This document shows positions 17,869-31,344 of a stretch of 64,000 nt of DNA, piece after piece (the first letter of the stretch is position 1; each line of letters starts with the position of its first letter). Origin of the DNA: Apostichopus japonicus (lineage: Eukaryota > Echinodermata > Holothuroidea > Aspidochirotida > Stichopodidae); NCBI RefSeq assembly GCF_037975245.1, contig NC_092565.1, positions 9,785,499 through 9,849,498 of the forward strand, read 5' to 3'. A program made the translations under genes and the position numbers. Under the pieces are notes generated by a model. It searched no databases. It was not told the DNA's origin and worked only from the letters and a program-made list of their open reading frames with translations.

Positions 17869-18885
17869 CACATTGTAACATTCCTGGTGTGGAAAACCAC
17901 AAGCTGCTTCTGTGTAGAGACGATAATACAGTGTAGGTTGTATGTAATGTTATACTGTACGTGTGTTTGTTTGTATACACATAATATGCCCGAGTCATGA
18001 AGATGGTAACGGGTGTTATAAAGGAAGTGCTCGCAAACAGCTACCAGGCGGAACATGTCGGGTTGTCATGACTAGAATATTTCCTTGGTTAGTTGTTTTC
18101 CGCACAGCTGATTCTAGAATCTTCCGGAGCGCTGAATCAAAGGAAAAGCATTCTGTGTATTTCACAATCCTGTTAGCCTATAGCTGTGGTTATAAGAATG
18201 GATCCCATGTGTTATAGCGAGCAAAAGAGAGAGAGTGTGGTCTAGCTAGCAGTGTTTATACATACAAACCTAACGGCAATAACTGACCCACACCCCCCCC
18301 CCCCAAAAAAAAAATGAAACCCCTATAAAGAAACAACAAAAGAAAATTCGCCCCAAAAAAAGGTAAAATATAGAAGTCTAACCCAAACGTATGCATTACA
18401 GACCTTCTTTAAATTTAAAAAAATCGTTTATTTTTAAGAAAATCAACTCTCCATTACAGACGAATCTGGAACATTTACTATTAAAGACTGGCTTTTCTCG
18501 TTTTCGTCTATAAAAGGGAGCAAAACCTGGACAATTTTTTTAGTACTCATTTAATTTCTAATCGTTGTTTACACCGAATCTTTTTCTCAGGTATCTGCAA
18601 TACATCAGAGAATATCTCCATTCCATGTATTTCTTCTTATTAAAGAATTTTACTCCCAGTAAAAATAGTCAAAAATGAATAAATAAATCGTTTTTAAGAA
18701 AAAGGAAGTAGAGCAACTACAAGACGATATTATTCATTAACTTCCTTCCGCCAATTGTAAAAATTTAAGCTCGTTATTCTTAGAAGCAAGGGAGAAACCT
18801 AGTTCCAAAATAAACCAGTAGCAGGATTCGCCGCTATGACATCATTCGCTAACTCGCGTTTCAGGAAGTAAATCGTCGGCAAAAT

Positions 18886-18893
18886 TGACGTCA
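18886..18893. promoter_or_regulatory. Perfect CRE palindrome TGACGTCA
   Basis: Fourth perfect CRE within 3.2 kb on the 5' side of Egr. Confidence 0.35.
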
Positions 18894-20529
18894 TACGGCG
18901 ATCCTTAATATATAATATGCGTGTACGACAATTGACATCATCAACTTCATTAACATAGTACGTCTACGACTGCCGTAGAACAAGTGACGATTTAATGAGA
19001 TGCAATGCCGTATGTCTATGTAGGCGGGATTCCCTCTTTAGAAGCATATACTGTATAGTAACGGTTAAGTTTCTTTCCATTGTACCCGGCACGATAGGTC
19101 TATACATGTAGTGATCCGTATGCATTTAAGTTGCAAGTAGAATCGAGTAGGCACTCCGTCAGTTCTTTTCACTGATTGTGAAAGTAAAGAAATAATGATA
19201 AAAAGAAACAATAGGGTCACAAGGTTCTTTATGACATTTATTTCTGGAACATTATGAGTAATTTTGTTGGGAATGGATCTTCCGCCGGATGCAGTCACGC
19301 TGCGATATATTCTAACTATAAGGTAAATGCGGATTTGATGTATGTAATAATTCAAGTGTATTGAAAATTTGATTTTTAAAAATTTATGATCTTTAGTTAT
19401 GCCTATGGTAACGTATAAGTTAAGTTATTTAGGCTAACTCAAGCTACATAACGCAGAATGACAGGTTAACCGGCTTCAGACACAAGTTAAGACCTGGGAA
19501 AAAATAGTGGTAAAACCTAAAATAAAAAGCCATAACGAATGCATGAATACCGTGATATGAAGACCAATATTTGAAAGATATTTTAAACCCAGAGACATAT
19601 ATTTATTGCCTTATTTGCTGTTAACAAATATTTAAAATAAAGACAGACCAAACCTAAACCAGAACGGCGGCAGAAACAACATCTGTCGCAGATGGAACCA
19701 CCGGAAGTTAAAGTTCGTTCACGTTTTGAGAGTTTGTGTTTACAAATACAAAGTCTAGCCCAGTATACTGTCTATAGTGCATACAGTTCATTCCCAGAAT
19801 ATCCACAAACAAAACTAGAAATAGTTATCTGGTTACCTAGGTAACATAAATACTTCAAAGAATTCTATGGGGTGCAAAGTCCATGGAAACCCTTTTCAAT
19901 CAAAGAAAAGATTGCCTCGCGATTCACCAATATTCACGCTTTACCAGTTTGCACTGTTGATGTTAACTCAGCTATTCAAAGATAAGTTTATTTACGCCAG
20001 CAAACAAAGAGAGTTACCCTGAAAACTTTTATCTTTTTTAACAAGTTCTTTATAGTTCAACCAATTCTCTGTTGTTAGTAACAAGGTCTCTGTTTGGAAT
20101 TCCTTTCCAAAATATTTGGTAACCCCACCGAAAGCGGAACCTTCATTTCCCTAAGGGTGTGTTAGAACATGACTTTATGGGAGGAATTTGAGATCGTCTC
20201 GCGCCCTACTGTTACCTTGTCTTGGGTCAAGATTGTGGTTTTGGGAAGAATGTGATATTTTCTCTCAAATTTTCCACCATCTTCATGCCATGGGATACCG
20301 TTCTCCGCCGTTGGTGGTCGTTTCTAAATCAACGTCGCCATGATTGCGATAATACTACAGTCGTTGAGTTATGTGTGTTACTGCCATATAGACAGCACTG
20401 CGATACACGCACACTCACACTTGTGTCGTATTGCGTACTATGGTATTACTGTAGCAATATTAATACAGTACCATGCTGACAACTTACCACAGTTTTACTT
20501 ATGTCGTAATGCCCGTCCGGAGACGAGGG

Positions 20530-23500
20530 ATGAAAACAGGTAACGATTCACTCATTTTGTTCTGTTTGTTGAATATTTGGAAAGAAAAGTAATTTGGAAG
20601 GTAAACTATTTATCTAGGACACGGAGGACGTGGCGAAAGTTGGTTTGAGTGGGAAGAGAAACGTATGATATTAATTGATATATTTTGCTTTTCCAGTTTG
20701 AACGGAAGTGAATGATTCGCTATGCCATATATACTCTAATGGCTTGTACATTGATGTGCATAGGATGTGTAACAGGGCTGCATGGCAATGAAAACCAATA
20801 ACATGAAATGCCTCTAGCCTAGTCAACAAATATGACAATTTTTGTTCAAAATTTAGTTTGGAGAGTAATGACAAGGTGAAACATGCAGTTGATAACTTTT
20901 GCAGCAAATTTACACATAGCATTTATTTCCTCATTTGTAGTATTACTATATAGTATTAGATTACCATTAGCATTACTAGTTCACCTAATTTAAATTTCAG
21001 AATTAAATGCTTATTAATTCTCCAACCTATGTTTTGTTCTTACCTGTAACTTTTTAGTACATCTAATTTCCAGTGATTACGCTTGGATGTATAGTATTAC
21101 TTAAGTTAGTGATGTACCATCAGTAACTTCAAGATATCAACTATCGTTGTAGTGATATTGATAGGAGATAAGCTAATCCTACTGGAGAACAGAGGTTTCT
21201 CTAATGATATAATACCTTGCAGGACAACAAAGACTACCGTACATAGTTTAATTTCTTTACACTTTTCTTTTTTCAAATAGGAAAGGAGGAAAGTTTATTA
21301 CTTAACTTAAAGTAAGGACATCTTTTCAGACCGAAATGTACTGTACTGTACGTATGCATGTAGCACTGAACATTATATTGGAGATTGTTGTTCTTTTCAT
21401 AATCTCTGAGAACCCAGTCTTTCTTGCATTTAACTTCCTCAGTGCTAGTCATGTGTCAGAGCAGCTGTTCAAAATGTTAAAATAAAAGGCAAAAAGAGAT
21501 TCTAATTCAGGATTTTCTTACGAGACCAGAACTTTGCCTCCTTCCTTCACCCCTCTCACCCCTCCCCCATCCAAAGGATTTCGTTAGGAATCAACAAAGC
21601 ATAACAGACATTTTTCGATCTAGTTCAATCGCCTGTGAAATCCGTATCACATAGGAACATACACAATCAAGTTCTGCAAAGTGAACCCTGTTCACCAGTC
21701 CAAATGGCAAATGATGTCATGAAAGATTGCACCAAGCAAACATCCTTTGGTTCTTTTGCATTCAAGTTAAAGCTGATTCTGAGGTAAGCATCTGGTTTTC
21801 CTGGACAACATGACACCCATAAAGTTCTATTTCTAATGTTTAACTTCACAGACTAAAAATCTCATGACATCGATATCTTATCGACTGATATATTAGAGAT
21901 CAACCGTCCAATGATTGAGTACCCGATGGCAAACACAGTCAATACAAATTGCAACTTTAAACAAATGAGTTTGGAAATTCAGGCTCATGCAAGCCTACTC
22001 TGGTCCTTCAAACCCCCTGGCAGTACCATGGAAATGTGATTCCTATCAGTTCCCTCCCCACCCCAAAATTTATAGAAGTTATGTTGCAGCAGTGATTTCA
22101 AATAGCATGCACTACTGTATGTGCGATACATGACCATCATACAGTACTGCCAGCAATTTGCACAGCAGGTTTCAAACATATCTCCTTCCCCATACTGTAT
22201 ATCACTTATCACATACGCTCTGCTATCATCTCCCTCCACCATCAAAGGATCATAGTCATCCAACCCCCTCCCCTAAACAAGAAAAAGAACTAAGAATCGA
22301 GTAAATGTTTAATCTGCGAGTAGTGCGTACTTGTTCAATAATATTGCACAAATTCTCTGTATGTCCTTCCAGAAACCTCATAAGGTAAAATTTACACAAG
22401 GCAATATGTCCTGTATGTTTTATTTTATATCCCCAGATAGATCTCCTATTTCCAACAACAGTCAAATAGGTTTTGCCAAAGTCTTTGATGTATTTTGCAA
22501 TAAGACAAGTTCAATAATACTGGAACCAAAATAATGTCCAAAGTTTCACAGCCTATTTCTTAGACCTAAAATTTTGAGTTTGTCCAAATAGCTAGGTCGT
22601 AGAAATTACACATGAGCTTTTCTGTTTTACTGTACAAATATCAGTTGTCCTACAAGCAATTTCAAAGATGGTTTTGAGTGTCTCAGAAGAAATCTATGCC
22701 CTGTTTCATGTCCAACCCTCCCTTTTTAAAGGTAAGAATACTTGGTACCTTAAAACCATACTCTGTTAATACTTTAGTACTCCAAAATTGCAAGTGGCAA
22801 TATTAGGCTGACAGGCTTACACTTCAAAGGTTGAAGGAATCCATAAGAAAATTAGAATCAATTCCTTGGACACATCATTTTCTGTGTTACCTTAAACTAT
22901 ATAGTAATTACTCTCTTATTAGTCCTGAGCAAACCAAATCATTGTCACCACATAATCTTGTACATAGTTTGATAGGTATATAATCAAATTTATGTGTAAA
23001 TGATAAGTACTACAGGTAAATGTTACATGGCAGGAATAGAGTTTCCCAAAATTACAACCTGACAACAATAAACGAAGGGCTTTTAAACTAGAAGGCGCAA
23101 AGATTTAGATAACTGCTGATGGTTGTATACTGAGAATGCTAATTCTACTCAAGTTTAATAATACTTTATAGTGAATCTAAAGGTTTGTTAATACAAGATG
23201 TATGTATTGTGTACTGTTTAACCAAAAAGTACCATATCCAAAAGATTGTAATGGAATGTAAATAACATTGTAAATTCCCCCATATCACGTGTGACCTTTT
23301 AGTTTGTCATCTTAAGGTCTAAAATAAACAGACAAATATGTATCTTCCCACACAATTTCTCACAGAAGATATTATTTTGAAAATATCACTATTACTGTAC
23401 TTATGTTGACAATTCCACTCCTCTATCAAATCAGTTGTTTGTCGTCATCTTACAGTGCAGTTAGGGAAGTACAGTCATCTTTATATATCAGAGAGTGTGA

Positions 23501-26500
23501 GACACACATCGGGTATTCCCCTTCTAATTGTACTCTGGGTGGGGGATTCCCGGCCATTATGCTCATTAGAGCAAAAAGTAAACATAAACACGCCCACAGA
23601 CTTCAAGTAAATCTTTAGCACTCAGGAAGTTTGTTTGATATTTCCTTGATATAAAGTTTCTTCTTGTGTTATTATTACAAAAATTATCAGAGATGATGAT
23701 AAAAAATTAACAGGAAAAATTAAAGGAAGTTCACACTTAATGAGTTCAACATTGAAGCCACAAACTGTCTTTTCCTACTTGTTTTTTTAAGGAAGTCTCG
23801 TGGGAAAAAAACAGTCATTGTAGTTTGTATTAATTGATATCTAGAGCAACATTGTATTATGATGACTGGAATGATGGTATTGTGGCTGGGACATGGATGA
23901 GATTACAGTAGGAATTACTAGAGGGGGGGGGGGGGTGGGACTAGGGGACATAGAGAGAGCAGAATTCAGGGCTATGAGAGAGTTTATTCTGTATGTGACA
24001 ACCAAAGAAACGAACATGTAACGCTGGATGCAGTGTTGGATCTCCAATATTTACTCAACTCCAGTTGTCTTAAGTTCCATCTAACCATTCAAATCATTTA
24101 GTTTCCCTGTCTACTGTACCTAACTAGTAACTTGTAATGATAGCCCCACCGAATGAGGCTGCTCGTGAAGAGTTACAAACAGAAGTCTCTGGATTCTGAT
24201 GTCAAACTGCTTCAATACTCATAGAGATCAACATTGGCATAATGCACAGTATATACTGTATACAGTAGGCATGCACAGCCAAGACAAAATGGTGTAATAG
24301 CATGTAAGGCAACAGATGTTTCGGGATATGAGTGCAGCTCCTTGATAGGGAGGGGCTGCCTCAGACCTGACACCACCCTCCCTGGAATATTCCACCTTAC
24401 CATGTGCCCTATAGGTCACTGTCCTTTCCCCCGTGGACGGGTTTAACTAGGAAGCATTCTAACCATCGAGGTTCCTAAACTTGGGGACACCCGTCTTCCT
24501 CCCTTGCCAGAGCAGAGGCCTTCTCCCAAGCTAGTGATGTCAAGCTCATGAAAGGAGGAATTAATTTTAAATTTAGACTAAAAGATGTGGTACCAGAGGA
24601 GGTGGTCATTAATTGAGGAGTCAAAGATTAGAATATTTTATTAACATATTAATATTTCACTTAAGGAGGAGGTTATATAGGTGGGTATATTGATCACAGT
24701 GTAGATCTTATTGTTAGAAACGGTTCCCGGTTGGCTCAGGCATTATCGTACGGCTTTGTTACAGTGTACTATGTTTTGCAGTAGTTTTACAGTTACTGCT
24801 ACTCGAGGCAGATACTCCTGTACTTCAGAATGTCAGCCAACAGTGCAGTACCATTCAGTATATATACAGTATACTGTACTGTAGTAGGTACTACACTACA
24901 GAAGATCGTAATGCTGTACATAAGCACTGCTGTACACAATGATAGCAACTGTACCCACACATATACCGCAATATACAGTAACATATTTGTTAACATATTA
25001 AACTTTCATTGTTTCTTTGCGGGAATTTTTGCAATTACTAGCATAAAACGGATGTTGAGGACCAAATCGGAAGGTGTGCCTTTCATGGAACTGGTTTTCA
25101 GAAACCCTGAACAGTGAACAGGGTACTATTAACCTTTACCTTTCGTTTGACAGGCGAACAGGATGTGACGTCATGTAAGATAGTACTTCCGACAGTAATC
25201 CATCCAGATGCCGGGTTTTCCTTAGAAACAGACAGTTTAGCAAACATTGGGTGAGCACTGTTTGAATTTGATATGTCTATATTAATAGTGGCTGTATTGA
25301 CTGTTTGTTCTAAGTTACCAACAATATACCTGTAGTATGCTGTAGCACTGTTGTATTAGCTGTTAGGTGTTAACCGGTTGTCAGGCATGCCTGCCTACTG
25401 TATCTGTTGCGTACTATGCAGTACGTGCCGAGGCACGCATATATCTTCTATAAATTTGTTTGCATCTGTGTGCATTAGCTTTGATTGACATTGGTGATGT
25501 GTACATAAAGTATCGTCTCGGTGCTGCTGAAGTACTTCTTGGTATCTAGGGTAATGTTTAAATTTGCATTATAAAAGGCAACTTCCTCTGTATGGTAAAT
25601 CATTGACATACTGTACATGTATACTATGGGAAGGGAGGGGGGGGGTGAGGTTAGGACTCATCGCTAGCCCCCAAATTTTACTGGGATGTGCACTTTATAC
25701 AGGTGAACTTTTTCACTTTCAAAATGTATGCCTCTCAGCTGTTTGCTTTCCCCTCCCCACCCCCCCCCCCCCTAAATTTTTTGTTTTTGTTTTTTTGTTT
25801 CCCTAGAAACATATATCATAACTATAACTTGGTTACATTAACCTGGCATGTAGGTTTGAAGTAAAGTTTATAATTTTCTCAAAGTAGTGTGACCTTGCTG
25901 TCAACTTACAGTTGATCAAAATTACAACTGGTCAAAAATGTTTATGCACAGTCCTTTGAGCTTTGTATCAACAAGGAATCTCTATTTATACCATTGGCTT
26001 TCTGGTTTAATGTTACACACTGTACTCCTAAACATTGTCTGTCGATACAATATGTACTCCACCACTTTCTCCCACTACCCCACACCACTTTAACAAGGGA
26101 GCATTTAAAGCAAAATTGTATTCACACAAAGTTCTAAAAACGTTTGCCTTCAAAATAACCTCTGTTAACTTCCAATACAACGTTGTAATAGAGGAAGTCA
26201 TTCAGTTTTTTTTGGGTCATTCATTACAGTAAATTATACAGGTCTTTGGTACATGTGGGAGTGCACAGTACCCCAGATGGCATATATACTGCAACACATG
26301 TTCTACCTTAACTACACCTACTCTGCCTGGAATGAGCCTTTGTATTGGTTGTTACTATCTGCAATATTTACAGTAGTCAGTAGCCTTTTGCTCTTTGTAC
26401 TTTGTTATAGAGTATATACCACACTTTATTTTAGTCTTGAACCTTGGTCTCTAACTGATATTGAATTCATTGCCACAGTAACTGTCAGTTTCTGTGTTTT

Positions 26501-29101
26501 GAGATCATTGGCCCATAAAAATTGTGTACACACAGTTAGTAAAAGAAATCCCTGTGTGTAAACTTTTGTTGTTTGATATCTCTAAGGCTTGCTGTAACAA
26601 CCAAATACAAACATTTGGTTATTATGTGTATCGGGAACCATGTGAATAGTGTAAAGCTAACAATACACAAATATTAGCATAATTCTGGAATAGGCCTTTT
26701 GACAATAGCCTAAAATTATCATTTGGACAATGTTGCCATGGTAATACAAAGCATGTTCCTGGAAGTCCAAAACATTTTCAGTACCCCATGTGAACGTGAG
26801 TTGGCTGAAAATGTTGAAGTGCTATTAAAATACAGACCCTGTATTGTACTCCGCAGCGGTTTGGAGAATATTTTTGTATGTGGATGTGCTAGAGATAACA
26901 GTGGTCATGAATGTCAGTTCATTCATACTTAGTAAAGATTCCTAAATCCTATTGGTCCATTCAGGTCAGCTGACCGTGGTTAATCCTGTGAGTAACGCAC
27001 GGTAAAATTATGGGGCATCACTTTAATAAATCTTTGGTTATATGTAACCAAAAATGTTTTGTTTTATGATTTTTCCCCCACACAAATGGTAGTGTATGAA
27101 TGAACGGGGTTAATCAACGGTCTAGCGTGCGTTACTCACATGATTAATGCACTCCGGGTGTTAATGCTATCGCTGGATGAACTTGGGCTCCGCCCTCGTG
27201 CATCGCTTGCATTATCCCCCAATCGTGCATTAATCCTGTGAGTAACGCACGCTAGACCGTTGATTAACCCCTTATTAAAACAGCTAGGAGAAATCTTATT
27301 CCAGTTTGGGAGAAATCTGTATCCCAGATCTAAGAGTCCTTAACAAACAAGGCTGAAGACTTGATCAAGTTTAAATATATGACATCATTGAGCCATATGT
27401 GCTTTTTCTTTTTCATTGATGTATTTTTATTACAATGTATATTTTCCGTAATAGAGATGGGGTTTTGTGAACTATGCAAAAACTAGGACATTGAAGCTTT
27501 TTACATGACCTAACAATGGCATTGGTTTCATTATCATTACATATAAATAATTAAAACTGAACAACGAAAATCTGACTGGGAATTTAGAATTTACTTTGTT
27601 CCCCGCCTACCTGTCTCCCCACAACCTTAGCACCGCATTCTACCCGTGTCTAGTATGCCCTGGTAATCTTTTAACACTGCACCCTCAGTGACCGGTCATA
27701 CCCGGTCAGTGATCTTCCTTCTCATTCTACCACCCAAAGTGTCTACACATGTTTTTCGTATTGGGAAAAATTTTCTTTCGAAATTCGCCCGGATACCTTG
27801 GATTTTTTACCTAGAAGTTTCTCGGAAAGAGCAAAGAAACAAATGACAAGAATGGGACTCAAACCAATGACCTCTGGGTCATTCTGGGTCATTCTGGGTC
27901 AGGATATTAACATTCTAAATAGCAAACCAGATGTTACTCTAAGTAAGAATATTACTGAGCAAATTAATATTTAAAAAAATATGTGAACTTGAGTGCTAAG
28001 TAACTTTCTATAACTATATTCAGTTATATATTCATCTTCATATCTACAATGATCCAGCAAGATTTATAAAAATTGATGATGCCATACTAAAGTTCTGTTC
28101 ATGGCGATTGAATGGTTTTACAAATTTTAATAATTCATCCAGAACCTTGTACAAAATGGCAGAGCTTCCATGACTTCCAAGGTCATCTTGCCAAAACTAC
28201 CAGCCAAGTTTAATCATATTTAGATATCAACTTTAAACCTTCAACCTCCTGTATAATTTTGGCCACCAAATCAAATATTTTTTGTTCTCGGAGTAGTCAT
28301 AATAATACATTTGCTTCAATTCCCAATATTTGATGCCATAACATTTTTTTAATGGCGGAATTAAACATGCAGCACATTAAAGAGTAAACGGGGAAACTTT
28401 CATATGTTTCTTAACTATCACTTGGCTACTATGCAAGGTAATGACGTGCCCTACTGCACATTGCTATGTGATTTTAATATTGATCAGCCCCAGAAACAAC
28501 ATATTCAACTCCACATATTCAGCTGTGATGGTTGATTGAGTGTATATTTGCTTACAAATGATGTACGGAACATCCTGTATGTTAACTGTGTATAAAGATC
28601 TGTGGGACGCTCTCGCCGCCTGCTGATTCCTGTCAACAACGTCACATTGTCAATTCATACAGTACTACAGTACTGCACAGTACTGTACTTGAAGCTAATG
28701 AGAATGCATATACTGTAGTACTTCAAGATTAATGGTTTATTGCAATAAGCAAAACTTGAAAATTAGCTGGCATGTACCAACATCCTGTAGGAAGTGTTGT
28801 GAAGATTTGTTGACAGTAAAAATAATGACAGACAAAAATCAATTAAAACAAACGGGGAAAGAGAGGAAAGGAAACAAAAAAAAAAGAGTCAGTTGACAGG
28901 AAAGGAAAACAAATGTTTTCGTTTCCTATTCTTAAGGATATAAATAGCCAATTGCCAGGCTTTGCTAGGTTGTTATCTAAGGTGGAGAAGAATGCAAAAA
29001 AATCTGGTTTTTCCCCCACACATGATCATTTTGTTATAATGGACATGGATCTTGCAAATGCTGAATCTAAAATATTGAACCTCTTTAACGTGAACTACTA
29101 A
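20530..29101 (+). CDS. Possible small gene of unknown function (3 candidate exons)
   Basis: Three plus-strand segments join in phase to 102 residues. Exon 1 ends ATG AAA ACA G|GTAACG at 20539, with G at -3 of the ATG. Exon 2 (25154-25250) lies between CTTTCGTTTGACAG and GTGAGC and codes EQDVTSCKIVLPTVIHPDAG and FSLETDSLANI. Exon 3 (28900-29101) codes KGKQMFSFPILKD, then LPGFARLLSKVEKNAKK, then FVIMDMDLANAESKILNLF, and stops at TAA. AATAAA follows at 29214. Phases match at both junctions. The exon 3 acceptor has a poor pyrimidine tract, which is the weakest point. I recognise no family; it could be chance. Confidence 0.35.
20540..25153. other. AT-rich stretch (first intron of the candidate gene)
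   Basis: No recognised gene. Short TACTGTA/TACAGTA motifs are unusually frequent. A minus-strand segment at ~22160-22270 follows a pyrimidine-rich TTTAG acceptor and reads LDDYDPLMVEGDDSRAYVIS; it could be an orphan exon, but I cannot place it. A poly-G tract lies near 23923. Confidence 0.4.
25154..25250 (+). CDS. Candidate internal exon, unknown protein
   Basis: A 97-nt open segment flanked by a strong acceptor (pyrimidine-rich, TTTGACAG) and a strong donor (GGGTGAGC). Its amino-acid text, with IHPDAGFSLETDSLANI, looks coding. A CRE palindrome (25166-25173) falls inside it. Confidence 0.4.
25251..28899. other. Non-coding stretch with a fold-back
   Basis: Apart from the hairpin at 26973-27271 and a 10-bp triplet repeat at ~27873-27902 (ATTCTGGGTC), I see nothing. 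A 102-codon hydrophobic open frame at 26253-26561 has no splice or homology support. Confidence 0.4.
26973..27271. repeat. Fold-back hairpin with GTGAGTAACGCAC arms
   Basis: Arms at 27106-27152 and 27225-27271 are inverted copies, 46 of 47 bases matching, around a 72-base loop. The core GTGAGTAACGCAC occurs a third time at 26988-27000, framed by ACCGTG and CACGGT. This resembles a MITE-like or nested fold-back element with no coding capacity. Confidence 0.75.
28900..29101 (+). CDS. Candidate terminal exon, unknown protein
   Basis: It follows GTTGACAG and is open for 67 codons to TAA TGA. It is Lys-rich and acidic by turns, with no recognised domain. A second open stretch starts at the stop (29101-29289), so a frameshift or further exon is conceivable. 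Confidence 0.3.
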
Positions 29102-31144
29102 TGATGGCAGTGGTTCCACTTTTAACGTTCTGCCCTGAAAATATAAGGAAGGAAAACGAAGAGAAAGTAAAGGTTTCAGAGCTTAGTGGCGTTATGACAT
29201 CACAGATCATCAAAATAAAAGCTGCCGGACACAAATTTGAAACTATGTACAGTAGAAAAATCTCCCAAACGGAGCAAGATTTGTCCTAGCTGTGTGAGGA
29301 AAGTGTTCTTCGCAAAGATCTCTAGTGCTGTCTGTGTCCGGTCTTGAAAGTTTCAGCTTAGACTTATCTTTGTAATTCAAAACACATCCAAGACAGTGCC
29401 CCCCTGTCTTTTTTTTTTGCTACTTAAATCCCCCTCCCTCCCCTCCCCTCCCCATGCCACCACTGCCCACCCTCACCGAAGCATTGATCAGAACTGCATA
29501 TTTACTTCACACTGCTCAAAACATGGTGATAAGTGACATCTCGCTATCAAAACATAAAAACTCATCTTCTCTGAAAGAAATGTCTGGCAACTTGAAGGGA
29601 AAAACTAAACTGCTTAATAGATTAAATTGGTTTTGGTTGCTACTGTAGGTCTGGTTGTAATATTTAGTACCAAACAGTACTCAATTATTTCTCCCCCAAA
29701 CCTCCCCCCCCCTGCATAGTCCATTTTCTTCATGTGGGACATCAGTCAACCCTTCATGTCAGATTTTAGTCAAAATCTCAGAGAGGTTGATATGATAATT
29801 ACCAAAATGTCAATTTGGTCTGGATTGACTCAGCTGCAGTATAGTAGTTTTAGATGTATGTGTAGTTAGCAGTTTACAAAATGCTGTCGGTCAAACAGAG
29901 CAATTTTACAAAATGCTGTCGGTCAAACAGAGTGGTTCACAGCCTGGCATACAGTCTCTTTGTTGACAGCTGGTCATATATGTGAATGTCTTTACTTTTA
30001 CACACAAAAAAAGGACACTTCCACAATACTAAATATTACCACATCTATACATATATCGGGAGGCCTGCTGTAAGTGTACAGTACTTTGACTCAGAAGCAA
30101 CTACTAAGTACTAGTAAAATGTTGCTAATTTGTGTAGGCATATGTAGATACCATAGATGTATGTTTTAATGGAGGCAAGTTTTGTAGCATCAATGTTCAT
30201 AAGTGTAGAAAAGTTAATTTTTGTTTCTAAATCTTTTTTGGTGGGGGGGAGGGGGGAATGCTAGCATAATATATTAGTATAGGTTTGTGCATCAAAATAA
30301 CTCTATAGTCTCGCAATGTACTGAAAGTTTGTTTATGAAAATTAAACCATACCTATGGATATACAGTATTTATATAAAAACCTAACCAGAGAAACCAAGG
30401 AATTTGTCAATTTTCTTTGTCAAAAAAAACAAACACAGCATTTCTCAAAATTTGTTTTCCATCCAACATTATTATTTCAACTGAAACTTCAACTCGTCAG
30501 TGTCTTTCTTTTCAATTGCTTATAGCCAAATCTGTCGTCTTTTTCAGTGGTATAAACAATCTTTTCTTTTGAAGGGTACATGACCGTAACTTTTACCCTT
30601 CTATTATATTCATTTTCTTTGAAGAATTAAACTTGATAATCTTTAAATCAATATTCAAGTATCTCTGGAATCATGTCCTCTTTTTTCACCGTTCTCAAAA
30701 AACTGTGTCGGTCATAGCATTTGGAACCAGTTGTGGTAGAAACTGCACACGTTCCCCGAGTATTTTTGACACGTGAAACAGAGATCACAGTCCTCATGAT
30801 TATTCCAGAACTTCCGCACCGCATACCTAGAATGCTGAGAAACAACACTACATCTTGCAGCACATCTCACTAATTCACACCAAAACACAAAAAATATCCA
30901 TCTGTGTCAGCCAGCAAGAGCGTTTTCCCGAATCGTGACATCACTCTGTAGCTATAATTAGACTCGCAGTTTGTACGGTCGGCTCTCTGTACAGTCCTTT
31001 TTCGCACAAACAGCATCCCTCCGTAGGGCCCATCATAGCTCAGTGTTGACACGTACCTAGAACCTCACAGATATAACCAGCTATTTCACGGAAGACACAC
31101 AGCCCTCTCCGCAATTAACTACTCGCTGCCTGTACGGAGGAGGC
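29102..31144. other. Non-coding stretch left of the 4.4 kb element
   Basis: I find no confident gene. Minus-strand open segments at 30648-30820 and 30870-31055 read like coding text (SRFGKTLLLADTDGYFLCF; CAVSTTTGSKCYDRHSFLRT) and could be joined by a very short intron, but I recognise no family and start and termini are unsupported. Confidence 0.3.
29873..29931 (+). repeat. 31-bp tandem duplication
   Basis: The unit containing ACAAAATGCTGTCGGTCAAA occurs twice in direct tandem with no differences in its 28-base core. Confidence 0.85.
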
Positions 31145-31176
31145 ATATGGGTCATTCCATTTATGTGGGTACCAAC
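31145..31176 (+). repeat. Left terminal inverted repeat
   Basis: Its reverse complement recurs at 35502-35533 with two mismatches. Confidence 0.8.
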
Positions 31177-31344
31177 AGCCTATGGCTTTAATGTCATTTT
31201 ATTTACCTAGCTACACAAGAATTTATACCGCTGATGAAAATCTTTTCTATGTATTAATTTGTACAACATATTGCTCTATCTGTTAACACCATTTCAAGTT
31301 TTGAAAAAAAAACAGAAGTTGGAAAAAAATAATATAATATAATT

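Larger units (their letters stand above)
15800..20220. other. Upstream flank of Egr
   Basis: No exon seen. Holds three perfect CRE palindromes and a second CArG-like sequence, CCATATTTTG, at 15891-15900 (one mismatch). Candidate enhancer territory for Egr, inferred from position. Confidence 0.4.

Noticed and set aside
26253-26561. 102-codon hydrophobic frame resembling a membrane protein
   Set aside because: High T content alone yields hydrophobic text; no splice signals, codon bias or family match.
27851-27866. tRNA B-box-like sequence (GGTTTGAGTCCC on the minus strand)
   Set aside because: No A box, acceptor stem or cloverleaf could be built; at most a tRNA-derived SINE scrap.
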